Below, one piece after another: positions 1 through 14,410 of a stretch of DNA of 55,474 bases. Source of the stretch: Diphasiastrum complanatum (Eukaryota > Streptophyta > Lycopodiopsida > Lycopodiales > Lycopodiaceae); the NCBI GenBank assembly GCA_029204225.1, contig CM055100.1:13215543-13271016 (forward strand). Direction: 5' to 3'. The notes under the pieces are model-generated. The model saw only the letters and a program-made list of their open reading frames with translations, searched no databases and was not told the origin of the DNA. Position 1 is the stretch's first letter. Each line of letters begins with the position of its first letter. The translations under genes were made by a program, and so were the position numbers.

Positions 1-235
1 ACTATTTTGTTTTTTTTTTTAGATTTTTTCATTTTTTATGTGTTTTTTATTTTTTTCGAATATTTAGTTCTTTTGACAACATTTTGTTTTTTTTTTTTAA
101 ATTATTCATTTTTCTATGTTTTTTTTTTTTTTTGGTTTTTCTTATATTTTTTTATATGAAATGGTATTTTTTTTTTTGGAATTTTTTACAATATTTTGTT
201 TCTTTAGATTGTTTTTACAATTTTAATCTTATTTG
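1..235. other. T-rich non-coding flank
   Basis: This stretch is dominated by runs of T with no coherent reading frame. It lies beyond the 3' end of the minus-strand DUF7869-type relic. I see no gene in it. Confidence 0.6.
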
Positions 236-3105
236 TCATTTTTTATGCTTGTTTTTTGGTTTTTTTGAATTTTTTATCATCATCCGTATTTTACAACCCA
301 ACGATCCGCGTCTATACCCAGCTTTTCTCTGTTGATGACGAGTGGAGGATGATGGTTTTTCAAGTAATCCAAGTCGTTCTTTCAATATAGATATTGTTGA
401 CTTTCGTAGATGATTGGTCATTGTTAATTCAAAATTAAATGCCAAAACATCTACATCCTGAAGATTCAAATCGTCGACTCTTGGTTGATTTTTTGGCAAT
501 TTCTTTCTCCTTCCCTTTGGATCTACTTGCAACATTTCGAAATCGTACATTCCCAAAAAAGCATTCGTTGAAGTGGTGCGCAACCAATGGACACGTAGTA
601 CTTTTGTTTAATTGCTATTTTGAATAAAACCAAGTACTTTGGCAATCCAAAATGGATGTCCTTCTTGTTTTCTGAAGCTAGAAGTGCAACAAGGCTTCCA
701 ATTTGGATTTCATTCAAATCACTGCGCCATTTCATTTTTGCAGCTTTTACACTTTGCCTATTCTTCCTTGTAGGAAATCATTATCTCGAGGAAGATCTGA
801 AGGTTTGACAATCGTAGTTGATGTTCCTAATTTATGAGACCAATGAAATTCATCAGTTGTTGATGTATGTTCGAGATTGAGCAAACTGATTTTTTGTTTC
901 GAAAAAGTCCATCCACCAATGCTGATCAAACTCATCAAAAAAATGATAAGCTGCTTGAATACTTGATTCCAAAAATTTAATGAGACAAATGGATAAATCT
1001 CACGATGTTCTCTTTGCGCCTTTTGTTCTAATAGCAAGGACTTTAAGAGAGCAACACAAAAAGCTTGATTTGAGTCGATGGAATGTTAAGCAAAAATCGA
1101 ACTCCTTCAAGAGGTCACAACAAAATTGAATTTGAAAATAGTTTGCCCCATTATAATATATTGCCTGATTCGTTACATTTGATTTTAAACTGGTGCTGAA
1201 AGCTAATATCATTAATATTAGCTACGGATCGCTCTGTTTCGTTGGATGCCTTAACATAATCATGAAAATCATATGTGTGTCTGATTAATGACACGTTTGG
1301 CTTTGGCACATACGATTCCTCAACAATGTTTTGAAGCATTGGTAATGAAAATGCTTTCTTGCATCTCAACCTCTTAGAAAAACAACTAAACATTTGATTA
1401 ATTTGATCGTGGGTATGTCCTACCAACAAAAATCCTATTTTTCTACTTTTTTGAAAAAAAATGTCTCCACTAGCATAGACAAGTATGTCAAAACTGTTTG
1501 ATTTTTATTTTCCCTAGCAGTGTTGTCAAGCTGCAAATAAAGTATTTCTGGAAGATTTTCACCAAATTCGCAAATTATCTTATGTACAGTGGTGATCGTC
1601 AAATTTGGATCATTTCGAACATCGGGATAATTAAAAAAGACCTTGGACACCAAAGTGCCATTAAACACAAGTGCTCCAATGAGATGAACTTGAATAAAAT
1701 CTGCCTCATTCAAATTTTTGGGCACTTTGACAAAATGAGACAATATTGTTTTTTTTTTATCCATGCCATCAATAACAAGGCCCAGATATTTTTGTGGACA
1801 TTCCAAACATTTCTTTCGATGCTTGGCCAACTTTTGTCTTTCAACTGTTTGTTGATCTCTATGCAGTTGAAGAGCTTTTGCAGCATCCACTGAAAATACA
1901 ATGATTCTTTTATTTAATAGAATAAAGATCATACCATAATGGTGTTCAAAAAGACTGCAATATAATTTTTTTCAAAACAAAAAGTATTAAAATGAATGAC
2001 AAATTTGATTACTATTTATCTTTCTCGTCATTGGTCTTTGCAAGTTGTTTCGCAGACTTTAACAACTCGCAAGTGGAGCATACTATGATTCGTGATTTTT
2101 TGGAAATCTTTACCAATCCAAAATCTCTTTCTCAAATTCTAAGAAATTATGAGTAACTCAAATAGGGAACATTTTTTGTTTTTGCAAACTCTTTGTACAT
2201 CAAAAATATTTCTAATTTTGTAAAATTATCCGGCAAGTGAAAATGTAAGAAATTAGGCAATTTTTCTCCATGCACATCTATGAAATGCTTTAGCCAAACA
2301 GTTGCAGTTTAGGCATCTAGAGAAACAGTTTGACCTTGTAAGGATCCCATAATGTTGGGTCTTTCTGAAGTCGTGCATGCATTCGTTGAAGCTGTGAGTT
2401 TCCGATTGCGTGAACTACTTTGTAAGCTTTGCGACAACCTCCAAAGCGTTTAAAAAATACGAAAATGAGTTTTTGTCCGGCCTCACTGTTGCACAGAAAT
2501 AGTAATTTCTCTCATCCTTACTTCGTAAAAAAAAAAATTGATCTTAATTCTTCAATTTCTCTGATACTCAGCTTTGCAAACAACATGATGAGCAGCAAAT
2601 ATTTCGTACCTTTCGAATCTCAGATTTTGTAATCAACTATTTTTGACGATTCGTTAAATCAGGTGAGGATCTCAAGTCTCTCTTGTATTTTCTATTTTGT
2701 TTGGAGTCTGATCTATAAATTGAACTTGTGACACTAGTAGGTGCTTGAATTGGTTGAGAAGATGTTAGAATTTTATGACTCAGAATTCTGGCTCCAACCT
2801 CAGGATGTTCAGGACCCTCAAAAGGCTCTAAATTTTCAACGAATATAGCCCTTTTAGATTTAACACGACGAACATCACTTTGAAAAGGTCTCCTATGAAC
2901 ATGATAAAATCTTGAACGTCGTGGATCAATAGACTTATGCGGATCTGTTGATTTACTAGAATCAGTAACTAAGTGAATTGAAGCTTTTGACTAGTCACTC
3001 AATTATTCAACTTGTTCAAAGGAACAATGTTCTAATTGTGCCGAGCCTATATCTGAAGAGGAGGACGAGGTCGAAAGATTTGATACAAGATGAGGTACAG
3101 ACGTC
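236..3105 (-). pseudogene. DUF7869-type element protein, copy 1 (decayed)
   Basis: This is a degenerate gene read from an ATG near 3105 down to about 236, traceable as consecutive coding blocks broken by stops and frameshifts. The N-terminal block (about 3105-2640) is basic and Ser-rich, with stops near 3006 and 2994. A Cys-rich patch follows near 2600. The core (1932-1151) shows the motifs DGMDKKKT, LDNTARENKN and LLVGHTHDQINQMFS, which match the uncharacterised DUF7869 family of repetitive proteins as I know it. The C-terminal block (735-236) reads as a small globular domain (IGSLVALL..) and then a charged tail. Acidic residues in the three core motifs would suit an RNase H-like/DDE transposase, but that is inference. 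The partner on the other strand starts only tens of bases away. A second copy lies at 8925-11402 and a fragment at 53990-54420. Confidence 0.72.
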
Positions 3106-3135
3106 ATTTCTTGAAAAGTACTTGCTTGAGGAATT

Positions 3136-4101
3136 TTAAAAAAAAAATCTTATACGCTCTGCATCGCCGATATATCATATGCATTTCAGATGAAAGAATC
3201 ATTAAATGATGATTCCTCTTTTAAATTCACTGAAATCCATAGTTTTATGCAGGGCTTTCTTGAAGTCACAACTTCTCCAATTTGAAGAGTTGTTAGTCTT
3301 CATTCTTCTTGGCAGTCAACATCAGTACAGAAAGCTCTACTAACTTTCTATAATGCAGGAATAGAGAATGCTGTGTGGTTAGTTTTTAAGTTCCTGAATT
3401 ATTAATTCGTATTTTAATTCATATTTTTATTTTTATTTTTTTATTTTAAAGTTAAAATTTAAAAACTTATTTTACTTGTAATGTTCCATGTCAAGTACAA
3501 GCCCAATGTTAAGAACTCGGGAGGAGCTCGACTTTGCAATGAAATAGAATACATAACCATCGGTTATTATTCTTTGGATGGTAAACGTTCGATGCTTCAT
3601 TACAACACTTTCGGACTGACAAGCTTTGGAAACTTGTTCCAGTATCCAGCCGTGACAAAGAAATAAAAAAATCCAATGACGGGTTCCGTGGCTTGTCCCT
3701 ACCACCCAGCTGATTGGGTTTTAGATTTATTTAGCGGTAGCGGCACTACGAGCGCATGTGCTGTTCAAAAAGATAGACATGTTGCTGAAGTAGATTTAGA
3801 TACTAATTTAGTTGGTTTTGTAAAAATGAGAATGAAATCTCTTTCAGTTTTGCCAGATGAACTATCTGAGGTGGGAAAGAGTTTAGATAGCGAGGATACA
3901 ATAATTCTCTTGTCCAAGGAACCTCAGCCTCCTGCTAGCAGAAAAGTAGGTGACATAGGAGAATTTGTTGATGTCTTGGTTGAAGATTACAATGTAGTAA
4001 CGATAGTCGAGAAAATTGTAGAAGACGTGCCACTTGAAAGTACAGTGGCTATTCAAGAAAAAGCAAAAGAAAAAGATGTAAATGACCTCGATGATTTTTG
4101 A
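3136..4101 (+). pseudogene. DNA amino-methyltransferase-like (beta-class order), decayed
   Basis: One reading frame (frame 1) is coherent from about 3136 to 3375 and from 3481 to 4101. The first block has CIADISYAF, where a DPPY-type catalytic motif IV would be expected; here it reads DISY. The second block has NEIEYITIGYY and then VLDLFSGSGTT, a classic SAM-binding motif I, followed by AEVDLD. Catalytic motif before SAM motif is the order of beta-class N4-cytosine/N6-adenine DNA methyltransferases. Two in-frame stops break it: TGA 3283-3285 (probably from TGG) and TAA 3664-3666. A spacer of about 105 bp, almost all A/T, at 3376-3480 could be an intron. The C-terminal 65 residues are acidic and end at a TGA. 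The altered motif IV and the stops argue against activity. It diverges from the DUF7869-type gene across a gap of about 30-60 bp. It could be element cargo, a captured host gene or a chance neighbour. Confidence 0.62.
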
Positions 4102-4164
4102 AAATAAGAAATTCTCTTATGTTTTAAAAAATAATTGTGTTTATATTTTTAAATGTATTTCTTA

Positions 4165-4362
<198 letters not shown>

Positions 4363-4515
4363 ATATACGATTAAAGAGTGTCCGTCATTGACGAGCGAAC
4401 AACGATGGTTTAGGAGGAAAGTTGATGGTCGTTGACAGGTCGTTGTTGTATGTATGTGTATGTATCCGATGGCACGGATGGCCAATGGTGTTTGTGTGTG
4501 TGTATTCGAGCATGA

Positions 4516-5389
<874 letters not shown>

Positions 5390-6180
5390 CACGATCAAGA
5401 GAGGTTGCATTTGTGGAAGCTACATATTCGGATTTCGTTGATGATAATGCAACCGAGGTCTCCTTTGGGGGCCTTCATTGTATTAAAAATACAAATCCAA
5501 AAGTTGATTTTGTGACGACATCTCTTGCCCAATCCGCATTTGTGTAGGCTTCAAGGATGTTGGCGGTTTGGCTGCCTCCGTATCAGATGCTGAGAGTTTT
5601 CACTGCTTGGATGTACTTCATGACCTTTGTTAGTGCTTTCCAATGAGTTAAGCCTGGATTTGACAAGAACTGGCTAAGTGTACTGATCAAATATGCAAGG
5701 TCTGATCATTGCGTACATCAGTGAGTCAATGATGGATTGAAATGAGTAGCGCTTTATCTCCTCCTTTTTTGCCTCACTTTGAGGAGACTATTCCTTTGAT
5801 AACTTTAGTCCAGGGTCGAGTGGAATGACTTGGTTTGCAATTGGCCATTCCATACTTTTCCAGCACGTTGTTGAGATATTGGTGCTGACTAATAAAAATC
5901 AGTCTGCTGGGTTGATCTCATTGGATTTGGATTCTGAGACAATAGTGGGCTGGATCCATGTCAGTCATCTTGTATTCCTGGGCCAACATGTATTTTTTAT
6001 CCTTCATCAGATTCAGATTATTACTGAATAAGAGTGTATCATCTACATAGAGAGTGATGATGGTGAAGTAATCTGATACAAATTTGAAATAGACATTCGA
6101 GTTATTGTCTAGTTGTTCGATCCTTGGGTCGGATTTATCAACAGCTTTTTCTTTGTGTTCGATGAACTGGTCTTCCACAA
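5390..6180 (-). pseudogene. Ty1/copia RT-RNase H relic
   Basis: Read on the minus strand from 6180 downward, the sequence gives copia reverse transcriptase with the catalytic strand ITLYVDDTLLFSN (about 6060-6025) and then the thumb region (MTDMDPAHYCLRIQIQ). Further down come NVLEKYGMANCKPSHST and an RNase H C-terminal motif (NADWARDV, then VALSSTKSEYVAS) ending near 5390. Several stops and frameshifts separate these blocks. Gag, protease, integrase and LTRs were not found nearby, so this is an internal fragment. It is closest in wording to the RT fragment at 14080-14410, which suggests the same copia lineage. Confidence 0.8.
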
Positions 6181-6214
6181 AAATGACATCTCTACTGTCT
6201 TTTCAGCAGTGTCA

Positions 6215-6988
6215 CATTTTTCGGGAGTGGGAGGGCATTGTCACATTTGTCGGGAGGGCCAGTGTCACATTTTTGTGAGGGCAGCTGGAAAAAAGTCGAA
6301 GGTCAACTGACCTTCGCATTTTCCCGAAGGTGTAAAAATGGTTTTCAAGGCATTTGGAGAAAGCGGCTTGTGCATGGGAGACCTTCGCATTTTACTTAAA
6401 GGCACCTTCACAATCTTAAGGAAGGGTACCTTTGCATTTTTCCAAAACTTGGGAAAAAGCCGAAGGCTAGTTGTATCATTTTTCGGAGGGCAGTATCACA
6501 TTTTTCGGGAGTGGTAGGGCTAGTGTCGCATATTTGTGAGGGCCAATGTTGCACTTTTTGGGAGGCGCCAAGGGAGGGCCAATGTCGCATTTTTCGGATG
6601 GGAGGGCCAATGTCACATTTTTTGGGAGACCAATGTTGTATTTTTCCAAAGGGGCCAAGGCCGTGTCGCATATTTGTGAGGGCCAGTGTCGCATTTTTTG
6701 GTGGGAGTGTCGCATTTTTTGGTGGGAGTGTCGCATTTTTTGTGAGGGTAGTGTTGCATTTTTCGGGAGGGGCCAAGGCACTGTCGCATTTTTTGGATGG
6801 GAGGGCCAGTGTCGCAGTTTTGGAGGGTACGTGTCTCATCTTTCGGAGGGTAGCGTCGCATTTTTTGGAGGGCACTGTTGCATTTTTCGAAGGGCCAGTG
6901 TCGCATTTTTTGGATGGGAGGGCCAGTGTCGCAGTTTTGGAGGGCAGTGTCACATTTTTTGGGAGGGGCCAAGGGAGGGCCAGTGCCG
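6215..6988. repeat. Minisatellite, unit about 21-40 bp
   Basis: About 20 imperfect copies of a unit built on GTGTCGCATTTTTTGGAGGG, with variants ending GGATGGGAGGGCCA or GGGGCCAAGG. Unit length varies by inclusion of sub-blocks. It runs straight into the CT tract. The long reading frames seen in several frames are produced by the periodicity and are not genes. Confidence 0.9.
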
Positions 6989-8924
<1,936 letters not shown>

Positions 8925-11402
8925 GGATAAATTGGACAAGTATTCTTTGATGTGTGCCACTGATATTTCTAGAATAGATATTGATTTTTCCACAGTATAG
9001 TCGTGTGCTTTTAAAAAAAAAATTGCCTTTGATTTCCATGCATGAACAACCGTATCTACATCCATATATTGTGGTCCGTCGTTGTTCGAAATCCATTCTT
9101 TCTCTAAGCAATTTTTGTAGAGCTTTGAGTTGTGAACTTGTCTCTAGTTTCTACGTCGTTGATTAGATTTTGGTTCGTACCACAATGCTTTAAACTTTGT
9201 GGCCATGCCTTCTGAGTTTTTCTTCACTTCGACAACTTTTGCCACCCAAATAGGTATGGAACCCTCCACAACATCTTCATCTGAAGGCCACATTGCAACG
9301 AACTTGTCCAACACAACTTCTCTACATGGGATGAATTCACCCATGGGTGCATCAGCTTTTCGGCCACAAAAGCTCTAGGGTAATAATTCTACATCCATTT
9401 CGACCTCATTGATCAAAGTTGATACAAATGAATCGAAAGTGGTTGGCAAGGATTGTGGCCAAAACCCTTCTTGGTTATACATTGATCCTGATAACATCTT
9501 TTGTTTGGAAAGATATTCAACAAGTTTTGTGGTTTCAACCACACATGCATAATTTCAATTCTTGTATTGTGAAAACTTTTGGCTCATGAACCGCAACTAA
9601 TCAATAAATGACATTATTCCTTTCATTTCATTTGGATCCAGATCCTTCGTGGATGCTAGAAAAATGGCTTTATCTTTTGAAGGTACACACTGCAACAATT
9701 TGAAAGGTTCACTCCATGCATTGTCTCCATCATTAGAATAGTATTTCCATTGCATGGTTGGCTCACCATTCATCATTTGAAAACAAAAATAGTGAGGATT
9801 GGTGTGTCCTTCTAAGCCATCATTTCATTGAGCAATATAAGGATCTATAAATTGTTTCCAGTCTACCATTTGTTCCAGTATTTCTACTTCAGTGCTTTCA
9901 ATACGACTGCCACCTTTCTTTTCACCAATTCGTGCTAGCATATCTTGGCATTGTAAGAACTGAGCACGACTTCAAAGCCTTGGATATGACACTGAATACT
10001 TGATCTATGTCTTCACATGTGTGGCCAACCAAAAGAAATCCCATTTCTACCTTTTGGAAGATGTTATGTGCCACTAACATACAACAAAGACCAAAAATAT
10101 ATTTGTTCTTATTCTCCCTCCAACAATTGTCAACTTGAATACGTAAGATCAAAGGTAAGTTATCACGTGATGCTTGTACCTTTCTTATTGCTTGCATTAT
10201 TGATGTGGCAACTTTATTGCTATCGTGAGCATGCAAGATATCAATCCAAACATCACTGAGCAACTTGAATCCATGAACCAATACCCCACAAACATGTGTT
10301 TTCAAAAATTGATTGCCCTCTAATCTGGGAGGAGTCTTGTTGAAACAGGATAATGTTGTTGTATTTTGATCCATTCCATCAATGATAAGACACAAGGACT
10401 ACTCAGGATGGGACCTTGACTTCAATATGCATACAATTTTCTAGAATTGAAAACATGATATAGATGATGACCTCTCAATGCAATATAGCGATCACGCATC
10501 CTAATCTCAAGAGTTATCTTTATTGCTTTTTAAGATCATCACATGTTTTGGATTTGGACATTCTTTTGTCTTGTTGGAGTCTTAACATGTCCAAACTCTT
10601 GTTTCCACATCTTGTAGAGCGTGGATCTTGAAACTTCAGAAATACATGTGTCTTTAAGTTGTGTGTTTATAGTTTTGAAGACGTCACGTTTATGCATGCC
10701 GAGTGGGAGATGATGTATGCAAATAACAACGCCATCTTTTGATTTACGTTGCAGATGTAATTGAGGCAATGCATGCTTTTCCAAAATCCCACGCATTACG
10801 GCTAGTCCTTTCAAAGAATGTCCACTTTGCTTGAATGTCATGGTGTTTCCATGAAACTTGTACACAATGGAATAACGTGCCTCAACAATTACTTGCCAAA
10901 ATATTCTATGGGAGATTCCTAGTAGATTTTGATATGCTTTTATGCAGATAGCTTTACTATCCAATGTAGGTTTGAAGCGCAATTTGGGTTTTTCCAAAAT
11001 ATCAAACATTGCATCTGACATTTCTCGTCTATGAAAAAAATACTTGAACATCTGCAATAATTGATTATGCTTGTTAGCTCCTCATTTTCTCCACACACCT
11101 AGTCACAAGTCTTCACATTCTTTGTAGGTAATTTGTTGAATGCACAACTTACTACGACAAGGTTGCATTGACATTTCCGATAAAACATATTCTGCCTTTT
11201 TTGGTGCAACATAAGCAAGCACACGTTTTCTTTTGAAACTCTGAGTAGTTCCAAAGGATGTTGGAGATAATTGAGGCTCACTTTGTAGATCTTCCAAAAG
11301 TTCATCTGCTTGTGACCATCTTGATCTTGTAGGATCGTTTGTCATATTAGCATCATATAATATGTTGCTTGTGTATTCATGTTCATCAAAATCAAATTTC
11401 AA
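8925..11402 (-). pseudogene. DUF7869-type element protein, copy 2 (decayed)
   Basis: Coding blocks run on the minus strand. 11402-11103 is an N-terminal region ending in a Cys-rich patch (CRSKLCIQQITYKECEDL). 11057-10539 is a helical central region ending in SRSTLYKMWKQEFGHVKTP. 10395-9922 is the DUF7869 core, with LIIDGMDQ, RIQVDNCWRENKNK and FLLVGHTCEDIDQVFS. 9940-9600 encodes DWKQFIDPYIA, a stop, GHTNPHYFCFQMMNGEPTMQ and further residues. 9344-8925 is the C-terminal domain (VLDKFVAMWPSDEDV). The three core motifs line up with copy 1 at 1151-1932. At least two in-frame stops and frameshifts between blocks show it is dead. No methyltransferase-like gene was found upstream of this copy. No terminal repeats or target duplications were identified. 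Confidence 0.75.
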
Positions 11403-11469
11403 AAAATCTGAATTACATCGTGTGGATGGAATCTATCCAAATCTCCATGCAGAAAAGAGAAGATATTAG

Positions 11470-13302
11470 GATATGAGACAGTGGATTAAATCAAGAAGAA
11501 GAAAAGATTGAAGCCTCTAAAGTTGCAGCCAAAGTCCATTCTTCACCTGTGCAGCCACCGAATAATCCATGAACGGATATTAATACTTGAGAATGATCAT
11601 GAACATTTTGTCTAGTAAGATGGATATTACATTGGGAGAATTTTTGAGTCGGTGTCGAAAGCAAAAGAAGTATTAGCACAGAATTTAACTCAGATCAAAC
11701 CAGAAGCCCATCAAGAGCCACTTTTTTGTGCTAGATTTGAAGAATCTTACAAAGTACTCCATGTCGAAGCGGCCTAGGAAAGTGAGCAAAGAAACATCAC
11801 TCTGCCGATACAACATAGACAATTTTCTACAGAAGCAGTTGTAATAGATGGAGGTTCAAGAGTTAATTTGATTTCAACAAATTTGGCGACTTTTTCCATT
11901 AAGCTAGCTAATCAAATGACAGTTCGTCCATGAAGAATGGTTGAAGACGTACCTGTCAAAATTGCTGGAGTTCAGTTTGTCATTACTTTTGTAGTAATGG
12001 GATTACTTGATACACTAAATGTCTACCGAGTCCTATTAGGACGTCCATGGTTAAGAGTTACACAAGTAATTTAGAACTGGGGTACTGAAAAAATCACTTT
12101 TGAGAATCGTCAGCATGCAGCCAAAGTTGATCCAATCACTTGGACTATCAAACCAATATTCCAAAAAGGAGATGATGATTCATCAACAACGGATCATACC
12201 TGTGACCGACCAGTAAAAAATCGGGGAGTTCATTATGACTCTCAAACTGATATTGTCAATTGGAATCAAGCTCTTGCTACAATTGATTGTACAATAGGCT
12301 ATATGTGTCAACAAGATAATCAGTCCGAATTGAACAAGATTTCATTATTGGATCGAACTTTAGATACACCAATCGCTTTTCCCTTGAACGTGCTGAATGT
12401 AGCTTGGATATCAATGGAACCCATACCAGATCCGAACTCATTTATGTGAGCCACGCCTTGACTTATGATGACAATGCAGAACTTACCGATGAGCATATTC
12501 TAAATCACATGGATTCTACCAGATTTGGAGTACGTGATATTCCCGATGAACCAACAATAAAATCGCCAAAAGTAGTTATATTGAAGAAAGATAAGATTAC
12601 AGAATCAATGACAAAGAAACAAGCTAAGCAACATTATAATACAGTCCTGAAATGGGAAAATCCACCTCAAAAGGTTGATTCTAAGAAAGTGACACCTTTA
12701 TTGGATAAAAATAAAGGAAATTCAAGGATGATTTTTCAAGTTAGAGTTCTCGCAAGACATCATAATCTAGGAAGCCCTCACTTCCACGATCGATTCCTGC
12801 CAAGAAAGCTAAACAAAGATCCAAGGCTAATCCTTTTGAAAAAAAAATCAGATGAAGTACAACATGATATGCCATAGCATTTCAAATGCTATACTTTGGA
12901 TGATGTGGTTATTATGTTACCAAAAGCACATCATGAACATGAAGAACAAGTGCCAGAATTGAAAGATGTTTACGATGGTCCCAACTAGGATGCAGCCAAT
13001 GAATCTTGCTGAACCAGGAGAACCAGAAAAGATTGTACAAGTTGGAGCACAGCTTACTCCCAAACAATTTCAAGCATTAAGAAAGTTATTGACCAAATAT
13101 CAAGACTATTTTGCATGTATGTACAAGGATCTCAAAGGATTCCTACCTCGGTTACTAAGCATACCATACTTTTAATGCCTGATGCAGTTCCAAAGGTCAC
13201 AAAATTCTATCGCTATAATTCTAATGTTATGAATTTGATAAAGAAAGAATTACAGAGATTGCTTGAAGCCAATTTCATTCATGAGATTGAGCACACTAAA
13301 TC
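11470..13302 (+). pseudogene. Ty3/gypsy protease-RT relic
   Basis: From about 11470 a plus-strand frame carries a retropepsin-like domain with active site VVIDGGSRVNLIS (about 11838-11876) and the downstream VLLGRPWLR flap-side motif. A linker follows (157-codon open stretch 12404-12877). The N-terminal part of reverse transcriptase comes next (KYQDYFAC.YKDLKGIPTSV, then YRYNSNVMNLIKKELQRLLE, about 13095-13275). Stops at several places and a frameshift near 13120 break it. The DGG form of the protease site is common in plant gypsy elements. The relic stops abruptly near 13302, where an oppositely oriented copia gag begins. RT catalytic motifs, integrase and LTRs are absent. Confidence 0.75.
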
Positions 13303-13900
13303 TTTGCTTCTTCAAACATTCATTAGCAAAATGACCTTTGATTCTACAATAAAAGCATTTTAACTTTGATCTATCTTTCTTCTTACCAAAAGAAGAAGTC
13401 TCACCTTGATCTTGCCCTTTAGACCATTTGCTTTTATCTTTGCTCTTGCATTTGCCTTTGATGAACATAGCCTCTTCTTCATAATGAGTTGTTGATGTAG
13501 ATCCACCTCTTCCTTGAAGCCTAAACTCCTAATTCACCAAGATCTCTTGCAAATCCACAATGCTTGGCAAGGTTCTTTGAATAGTAGAACAAGATTAGCA
13601 TGATCATCCAACAAGCCATTAAGAATAACTTGAACAAGTTCTACCTCCTTAATGCTCTCATCAATGCATGCTAACTCATCATTGAATGCTTTAACTCTCA
13701 ACACAAAAGCATGAGTGCTCTCTTTCTTCTTTTGCATACTTTGAAAGACTTGCCTTTTAAGAGTAAGTACTCTTGATGTATTCATAAAGCTTTTCCAAAG
13801 CTTCCCAAGCCTCCAAAGATGATATGCACTTACCAATCTCCTTGAGTAGCTCATTGGTAACATTCATCTTGATCATGTGTAGAGCTCTTTTTGCCCAGCA
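13303..13900 (-). pseudogene. Copia gag fragment with CCHC knuckle
   Basis: On the minus strand, 13863-13534 gives copia gag (STHAFVLRVKAFNDELACID, VQVILNGLLDDHANLV). 13468-13303 gives a basic linker and a zinc knuckle CFYCRIKGHFANEC (CX2CX4HX4C intact). A frameshift or stop lies between. The wording is close to gag of copia element B at 46325-50278, so it belongs to that family. It abuts the gypsy relic at its 3' end. Confidence 0.8.
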
Positions 13901-14079
13901 TCACATCTGTAAACTCCACAAAACACTTTATGGCTTGAAGTAATCAGCCTGAAGGATACATTCACAAAGGAATGAATCATCACGTTTGTAAACTCCACAA
14001 GGCACATTCTGGCTGAATCATCACTCAACACATTTCTCATTCAACATGGTTTCGGACCAAGCACTACTGATGCAAATGT

Positions 14080-14410
14080 ATACTTCAAGTTAGTGCAACA
14101 ATCCTTTATAATTATCATCTTGTATGTAGATGATACATTGCTTTTCAGCAACAGTATCAATCTGGTGAAGGATGCTAAACAGATGCAACTATCTTTTGAG
14201 TTTGAAATGACTGATCTAGGCGAAGCTCACTTCTTTTTGGGCATTCAAATCCACAGAGACAGAGCGAGACGACTGATCTATATTACTCATCAAAGGTATC
14301 TTCACAATGTTCTTATCAGATATAATCTGCTTAACTGTAAATTGTCTCACTCAACGATGGGACCATGCCTACACTTGTCAAAGGAAGCATTCATGGATCC
14401 AGATTAAGAG
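14080..14410 (+). pseudogene. Copia reverse transcriptase fragment
   Basis: A plus-strand frame of about 100 codons has ILYVDDTLLFSN (catalytic YVDD), the thumb motif MTDLGEAHFFLGIQIHRD, then HNVLIRYNLLNCK and HSTMGPCLHLSKEA. It ends in frameshifts. Only this part of pol is present. It matches the RT relic at 5390-6180 more closely than elements A or B. Confidence 0.82.

Noticed and set aside
84-335. Phe-rich reading frame
   Set aside because: Encoded by poly-T runs; low complexity.
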